This document shows, piece after piece, positions 57,647-64,000 of a stretch of 64,000 nucleotides of DNA. A program made the translations under genes and the position numbers. This stretch comes from Dermatemys mawii. Taxonomy: Eukaryota; Chordata; Testudines; Dermatemydidae. The DNA lies in assembly GCA_007922305.1 (NCBI GenBank), contig ML677351.1, positions 12,384,493 through 12,448,492 on the forward strand, written 5' to 3'. The notes beneath the pieces are model-generated. The model searched no databases, was not told where the DNA came from, and saw only the letters and a program-made list of their open reading frames with translations. The number at the start of each line of letters is the position of its first letter. Position 1 is the stretch's first letter.

Positions 57647-60619
57647 ATGTTTTCTCATGCTGCCCTTCCAGTAACCTCAGCTCTGGTGGAACACACCTGA
57701 ACCAAATTTGCTCTTGTACAGGTGTAACTGGGGACAGAATTTGGTTCTTTGAATGTGAAGTAGTACAGCAATTCAGGACACAAAAGGCTCAGTCTGTTAG
57801 AAAAGATCAATTTCCAGACCAAAAACTACTTAAGATGGTTAGACAAAAGGCCAATATCGTAGCAGTTCATATGTTTTTGAATACAACTCTCCAGACATAT
57901 ACTACAAATATCTATTGTCAAACTTCAGCTATAAATACATTTTTTCTGACTTGCCAAGTTACGATTCTGTCTCTCTTACATTTTTAAAAACTTTGTATCT
58001 GTATTATTAAACTCCATAAAGAATTTGGTGATTGATGTAGTTACAGTTTATAATGTGTTATAAAGTCAGTGGCCAAATCTTCAGGGAAAAAATTCCTTAC
58101 TGCATAATTTTGAAACAGGTCCCTCTCAAAACACTAATGTGGTACTTTTAAATGTACAGGTAATATGTGAATAGTACTATGGTTCATTCTTCCTTTTCAT
58201 CCCAAATCAAACAGGAAACAGCAAGCTTTTTAAAGTGAGCACAATAAAGTTTAGAGTTTGCTCTACAACATTTTAACCTCTGGTGTAAGCAAACTGTAAA
58301 TTGTTTGGAGATGCATTGGTGTAAGAATGGAACTGCATCTGTTGCAAGAGCTCACAGTGAAGCAGCACAACAGAACTGTCCACATCAAGGAAAAAACCTC
58401 TTTTGTTTGGACGAGAAAGTTTTCTCAGGGGACAGTCCAAGACTGAAGAGCAAACCCCACAAAAATTTTGATCTAGCATGGACCTCGGTGTTTGCCATTC
58501 AAAGGAGCATTTCTTTGACCTTGTCTTAACTACTAAGAACACATGGCACATCATACACAAAAATAAATAAAATTTGCATGCAATTTCCCCCTGAGAAGAG
58601 GCTTGGTGAGAGTAAGAATCACACATGGCAGACGCTAGTCACATTGTTTATTAAACTATTGGAAGGTGCTGTGGTGATGGGCATAGCATAAAAACCTGAC
58701 TAGAATAGAATACCTCAAGCCATTATTTTGCTTTGGTTCATATTCTCTTAAGAGATTACTGTTCAGGTAATACATGTTCCCCATTCCCCCCAAAATGGTT
58801 AGCACAAAAATTATTGACATTATTGTGTGAGGATCCCTATGGAAGTTACTAAAGATATAGGTCCTGGTTTTTGCTACATTAAAGCTTGCTCTGGTAGTGT
58901 AAAGGGGTGCTGACCCCTCAACTCATCGTTTAGGACCTATAGTTTGGGGTAAAATATAAGCTAGCTGCTAAGCGTGCTAATAGAAATAATAATGAAAATT
59001 ATTGAAGCTGTAGCAGCAAGTAGAACCACCAAAATATATGCATGAAAATAGGCTTGGCTGTAGGTTTTATGCATCATGGGTTAAGAACTTAGAGTAAGGC
59101 CTAATAGAAGCTGGTATTATATGCTTGAGCAAAGCTTATGGAATGATACTTGCTTGACCTAAGATTATATAATATAACACTGTGCATCTTATGATAGTTT
59201 AGGAAAGCATTTTGTGACAAACAAATTGACCAGAGAAGAACAGGTACCCACAAATTTGAACAAGGTAACTCAAAATGGGGAGGGCATTTGGGGTTTTTTG
59301 CAATATGGTAACTATAGAAATAAATTGTTTATGCATATCTTTTATTAAGAAATTGATGCAAATGGCTTACATTAGTGGTCAGAAGTCTAAGTATGGTCAC
59401 CTGGAATATCAAGCATGGACAAAGGGCAGAGCCAAGGATTATTATGGTCATGGAAGGAGTCAAATATGTCACATATCTAAATGGTTATATAAAAGAAGGG
59501 TATACACGCTCTGATTATTTACACTGAAAATTGTGTTCACTACATCCATGATATAGTGTAAACTGAATCAGGGCCAGCTCTCTGATGTGCGCCCATTGAC
59601 TGCTCCCTCATTCTTTGTTTCTAATGGTCTCCATATTTGCTTGTATTTGAATTTTTTATAAGCTTCTTTCAAAGCGAGAGAGAGAGAGAGAAAACACCTA
59701 CATAGCATCATGTGAAACAGGCTGCTACTGCTTTCATCAAAAGAAGCTCATATGATGGGAGAAAAATCAGGACTAATTAGTCCGAATGGTGGTTTAATGC
59801 CTCCTGGAAAGGACACATCTGTTGTAGCAATGCAAGGTGTTCCAATGAGTTCTGTTAGGGAGAGAGGATTACAGGGGGCTTTATTGTTACTATTATTGTT
59901 ATTGTCACTAATTGATCATCCATCTGGTAGGGCCGCATCAACCTGTTCTGTGTTTACAGTCACAGTTCTGTACTCAGAGAATTAATAGCTGTATGAAAGG
60001 GAAGAAAATCAGTTAAAGTTGCATGAGTGAGACAAATTTGTTCAAATTGTTAGCTGAGGGAGTTGTTCTTTTTGTTTCTTCTTTTCTTTCTTTAAACATG
60101 GAGTTGGCATGAGAATATGAAAGTCTATCTTAAAAGAGCAAGGAGAGAGGAAAATGGCTTATGATTACCATATGTCTTGGTATCTTTTTAAAAAGGGGAT
60201 GGTAGTGCTTAAGCGGTATTAGGCTTCAAACAGCTGGGATTGTGTTTGTTAGTATAATCATCCAGCTAATTATATCGGAATGTGGCAAAAAAAAGTTTTG
60301 TTTTGACAGCTCAACATTCAGGGTTCCCAACAGGCAACCAATTAGACCCTGGAAAAAAGGAAGTTACTTGTAAAAATTAATGGTGTGCTCAGTGGAGGGA
60401 TATGGACTGATTTCTGTTATTAATTCCTTTCCTAGATTTCTAAGACAGTAAAACATTTTGTTTTAGAACATATTCAGTACATGTAAACCAAGGATTTTCT
60501 TTTCAGTTGGCACATTTTCCCTTTAGGAGTTTCAGTCATATTCCCTGGTTTCTAAATACATGCAAAGACCTCATAAATATGAAATACTGTCATTGCAATC
60601 CCCTTTGAGGGAATCTTAA
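57647..60619. other. non-coding stretch with a (GA)n run
   Basis: About 3 kb with no gene; GAGAGAGAGAGAGAGAG lies at about 59675-59691. Confidence 0.4.
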
Positions 60620-60703
60620 GCCAGATCCCCAACTGGTGTGAATGGGCATAGCTTTATTAAACTCTCTGGAGCTACACTGATTTACACCAGCTGAGTATCT
60701 GGC
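60620..60703. repeat. fold-back MITE (GCCAGATCCCC ends)
   Basis: Arms GCCAGATCCCCAACTGGTGT and ACACCAGCTGAGTATCTGGC. Confidence 0.7.
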
Positions 60704-61033
60704 CAGGGTAATTCTCACAATATTCAGAGAACATAGTTGATATACTGGGCCAAATACTTCCCTCATTAATGCTTCACTGGTGGTGGGTTTCTACTCTCTT
60801 CAATTCAGTGAGGTTGCACAGTGGGCAGAGATGCAGATATCCTGCACGTTACTGAGGACCATGAATGCCACCTGAAGCCAGTGGGAGCTGAAGGAGCTCT
60901 GCATCTTGCAGGATCAGACCTAGAATTTGATCTAGGAGATAATTCAATAATGTTGCCCAAGGGCATGATCCCGGTGCACTAAAGCCAATGGGAGTCTTTC
61001 CACTGACTTCAACGGGTTTGGGTCTGGCCTGAA

Positions 61034-61121
61034 GGCCCAGATCCTCAACAGTATTTAGTCATTTAACTCCAATTGATTCCAATGGGAGTTAGGTGCCTAA
61101 ATATCTTTGAAGATCTGGGGC
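61034..61121. repeat. fold-back MITE (GGCCCAGATCCTCA ends)
   Basis: Arms GGCCCAGATCCTCAACAGTA and TTTGAAGATCTGGGGC, with TTTAACTCCAATTGATTCC and AATGGGAGTTAGGTG at the turn. Directly left (60958-61030) is another palindromic piece (GGCATGATCCCGGTGC...GGGTTTGGGTCTGGCC). Confidence 0.7.
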
Positions 61122-61854
61122 AAAGTACTTTCTCTGTAACGAGGTCATTGTCTCTACATTTTCTCTACCTCCCAAGCAGTTCTTTGACCACCACACTGTA
61201 GCGTCCATCCCTTGATAATCCCTTGCTCGGTTCTGCCATCTTTTCAATCACACTTAAAATAAAATTGTATTTCCTTTGTATAAATTCAAGAGAATGTGGA
61301 TTCAAATCTTGAGTGTGGGTAAAGAAGCCCTCTCAATACACTGGCCAATCTGAATCCTATATTAATCTCTCAGCACTTTAATGCATAACAGACTTTTTTG
61401 GCCAATTTTATTTTAATTGCATTCACTTTGCACGTGAAAGGTCAAGACTTGAACATTTAGTCAAGAACAGAAAACAAAGCAGGGGCCAATTTACATATGC
61501 ATTACCTTCTCATTGCACACACTCATACTTATGCACGCAAAATTTTAAATGTAGGGTAGAAGTAAGAGAGACTAAAAATCAACAGTAAAATCTTGATGCA
61601 AACTTACCAACTTAGTGGGAGATCTGCCCAGTAATAATTGCTTGATCAGACCCCCTGTCTGTGTGGGAGTATCTAATATTATGAATAGATATGGGACAAA
61701 CAGACATACACTTGGGTTTTAAATAAATTTGGACCCAGACCCAATGTATTCCATTTTGGTTTGGTTTTGCTAACCTAAATCTTGACATATGAGGGTTTTG
61801 CAAGCCCAGGCCATTCTGCTTTTGCCCATATCCAGCTCAAAGCAAAGTTTCTGA
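61122..61854. other. non-coding stretch
   Basis: No gene. 61720-61820 (GGACCCAGACCCAATG and onward) may be part of a GGGTC-type MITE related to 62650-62760. Confidence 0.35.
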
Positions 61855-61987
61855 TTCAGCCAAACACTTCATCACATGCTTAACTTTAAGCATTTATGTG
61901 AGCCCCTCCCCCCCACCTTTATATGATGGGCTTAAATATCTGCTTAATGTTAAGAACATGCTTAAGCATTTTGCTGAGACGGGGCCT
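61855..61987. repeat. fold-back MITE (CTGATTCAGC type)
   Basis: TGATTCAGCCAAACACTTC, ACATGCTTAACTTTAAGCAT facing TTAATGTTAAGAACATGCTT, and GCATTTTGCTGAGACGGGGC: a near-palindrome related to 28100-28214. Confidence 0.6.
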
Positions 61988-63247
61988 AAAGAACTAATTT
62001 TGTTCTTTTTGTTCTAATTTTGTTCTTATACTGATCTTTTGGAGTGCACTAAGCTTCACTTTATCTGACTACATAACCTGGCCATTGGCTTCTTCACATT
62101 CCTCTGCGTTCCCTTCGTCATTCATTCATCTTCATATGATAATAAGCATGTATTTATAATGCAAATGTAGGTACTAACGCCTTCTTAATGAGCAACAAAA
62201 TTGGTGCCAATGCCCATATTTTAACAACAGGATAATAAGTAGCCAGTAAGAGGAACAGAGCAGAGGTGAACCAGTATAGGGTTATAAGTTCCAGAAGGCA
62301 TTCAAAGCATGTTTGTAAAAGTTACATCATTCATATTATTAAACAACTCGTTCCATTTGGCCATCAATTGTTAATCTCTCACAGGCATTAAAATCGCCCC
62401 ATTTCTCTTAATCCTTTTTTCTGGTCATATACATTATGTAGCGGCGGCTGGGCGCCCTGTTCCTTCCAGCCATCACCACCTCACTGTGCTGTGTGTACTG
62501 TGCAAAATAGTCAGAGCGCCTTTTTTTCTTCAGACCCACGGCAGGGGGGCAGCAGATTGCAGGAGCAAAGCGCTCAGCTGCTGCTATGCCAAGCCCACAG
62601 GTAGGAGGCAGCAGCAGCAGCACTGACTTGTATTCGGGAGAAAGGATCAGAGTTGGGTTGGAAAACTGCTACTTGACCGGCTTGGGTCGGGTGAGCTTTG
62701 GTTCAGTTCCGATCTGGGCCAGGCCTAAAAAATAGGCCCAAGTTGACATCTAATACATATTTCTATAGCTCGTATTTGTTGTTTGCAACCATAGTGATCA
62801 AATACATTTACTGGCTGAAGGCATAAGCATTCTAAATAGGTATGTGTCTTTGTTTAATTTCAGCAATTCAGGATATTTTCCTGACACCATAGTAACTGGA
62901 ATTTGGAGAATGTATTCCTGAAATAACTCTTGCATCAGTTTTCTAATATCAGGCCAGGAGACTTTCTATTTGGGAGCATTCTACCTCTTCTAGCTTTTTG
63001 ATGTGAATTGTGCGCCTACTTTGTTGCAAGACACAGAGGTGAAAATATCTAATCATGATTCTCCGCTGGTATTCTCACCGTGGAGAAAGACGTGCACTGT
63101 TCAGAGAGAAGAGCCTAATATCTTAGATCCTGAGCTGCTGGCCCATTTCCTTGCTGTGAGCATGTTTGTGCACCACACGTCATTGCTTGCAGCACGCAGG
63201 TGCCAAAATCCTCTCTTTTATTCAATGGAAAGATAATTTAATCATTC
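61988..63247. other. non-coding stretch
   Basis: 62440-62640 is GC-richer with a CAG run (GCAGCAGCAGCAGC) and a 71-codon minus-strand ORF without motifs. 62650-62760 has GGCTTGGGTCGGGTGAGC and TGGGCCAGGCCTAAAAAATA text like a MITE. No gene. Confidence 0.4.
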
Positions 63248-63537
63248 TAAGGGCTTGTTTACATAAGAAAGTTGCACTGATGTAACCTATGGTGTGAATT
63301 TAAACCAATAGTATTAAAACACTGCAAGCTGCAAACACGCTTATTTCATTTTAAGATTGTCTTTTTTTCTGTTTAGTGTAAATTGATTGGCAAGAGTTTT
63401 AAGCTAAACCAAAATAAGCCACTCTTGAACCCAACTAAATGTTCCCATAGGAGTTTACACTAGTTTAACTATATCTGTTTTTAAAAAAGCAACTTTAAAT
63501 TAAACCAATGCAACTTTCCCGTGCAGATAAAACCTAA
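63248..63537. mobile_element. 284-bp MITE with TAA duplication
   Basis: Element 63251-63534 flanked exactly by TAA. Ends GGGCTTGTTTACATAAGAAA and inverted TTTCCCGTGCAGATAAAACC, followed on both sides by the shared GTTGCA. The interior is not similar to the other members apart from the ends. Confidence 0.8.
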
Positions 63538-63564
63538 TGATGTGTGACCCTCTTGAAATAATGG

Positions 63565-63640
63565 TAATGATCATTTTGCTAGACATTGTACAAACACATA
63601 AGAAGACACAGCTCACAATCTAAGAAGATGAGTGAAATAT
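63565..63640 (+). repeat. ancient SINE-like fragment
   Basis: GCTAGACATTGTACAAACAC and CTCACAATCTAAGAAG: a diverged copy of the 5815-5905 family. Confidence 0.6.
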
Positions 63641-64000
63641 GAATGGTAGGGAGATAGCGGTATAATAAACATATACTGTCTTTATATACATCCATAGAAC
63701 AAGCAGGGGCGGCTTCAGCCACTTCCAGGTGAGGACAGGGACCTGAGGTGGACTAGACAGAAAACTGGGGGGCTGTGCTATGCATTTTGTGGGCACACAT
63801 ACATATTTATTTTTTTAACAATATGCACTTAAAAATGTTTTATCTATGGTTTCCTCAAAAGGAGAATTATATATAGACAGAGACACATCAGCGTTAAACT
63901 TCAGCTATGGCATCTCACTGGTGCAGTATTTATTCACAGAAAATCAATAGGGAAAAAAACCTAAGTCAATGCATAAATAAATAATACTAATAAATAATAA
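63641..64000. other. non-coding end of window
   Basis: 63702-63735 (AGGGGCGGCTTCAGCCAC) may be one end of another MITE. The remainder is AT-rich without a gene. Confidence 0.35.

Overview
This window looks like vertebrate nuclear DNA, most likely from a turtle (Testudines). That rests on the repeat content: CR1 LINE tails ending in ATTCTATG or TTATGTTCTTATG, a MIR, and several fold-back and hAT-type elements that I associate with turtle or other reptile genomes. There is no bacterial-style gene organisation, and AT-rich single-copy DNA is interrupted by old, mutated transposable elements. I see no host protein-coding gene, no convincing exon and no tRNA or rRNA gene. The window is therefore intergenic or lies within a large intron.

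Left part (1-16 kb). A broken copy of an uncharacterised DNA-transposon gene runs leftwards at 2520-4030. It has a Cys-rich N-terminal module, an internal deletion, and four exact ATTGCATCAT motifs just upstream of its start. Then come a CR1 fragment (6977-7580), an LTR-like element (8384-9197), and an inverted-duplicated SINE-like insertion flanked by a 13-bp target duplication (9712-9982). A MIR and a purine tract follow near 12.3 kb.

Middle part (16-34 kb). Three copies of a ~124-bp fold-back element (TAGGGTGACCAGA ends, 8-bp duplications) lie at 16.3, 16.9 and 19.6 kb. There is a textbook hAT-type MITE at 26226-26531 and another fold-back element at 28800-29071. A nested stack occupies 30.8-33.3 kb: a hAT remnant that still encodes the C-terminal dimerisation domain, a 284-bp MITE inside it, and a 1.4-kb CR1 next to it.

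Right part (34-64 kb). This holds more copies of the ~124-bp element (36.3 and 57.5 kb), an 823-bp element with a C-rich interior (42089-42911), and directly beside it a second, 5'-truncated copy of the same transposon gene (about 42989-43949). Further CR1 pieces lie at 44.0, 45.6, 48.7 and 56.1 kb, with L2-like remnants at 22.9 and 50.8 kb. Four MITEs share GGGCTTGTCTACA-like ends and about 3-bp duplications (31.1, 44.8, 52.3, 63.3 kb).

All repeat names come from recognition by eye. Boundaries are reliable where target-site duplications are given and approximate elsewhere. Long stretches without recognised repeats are listed as such.
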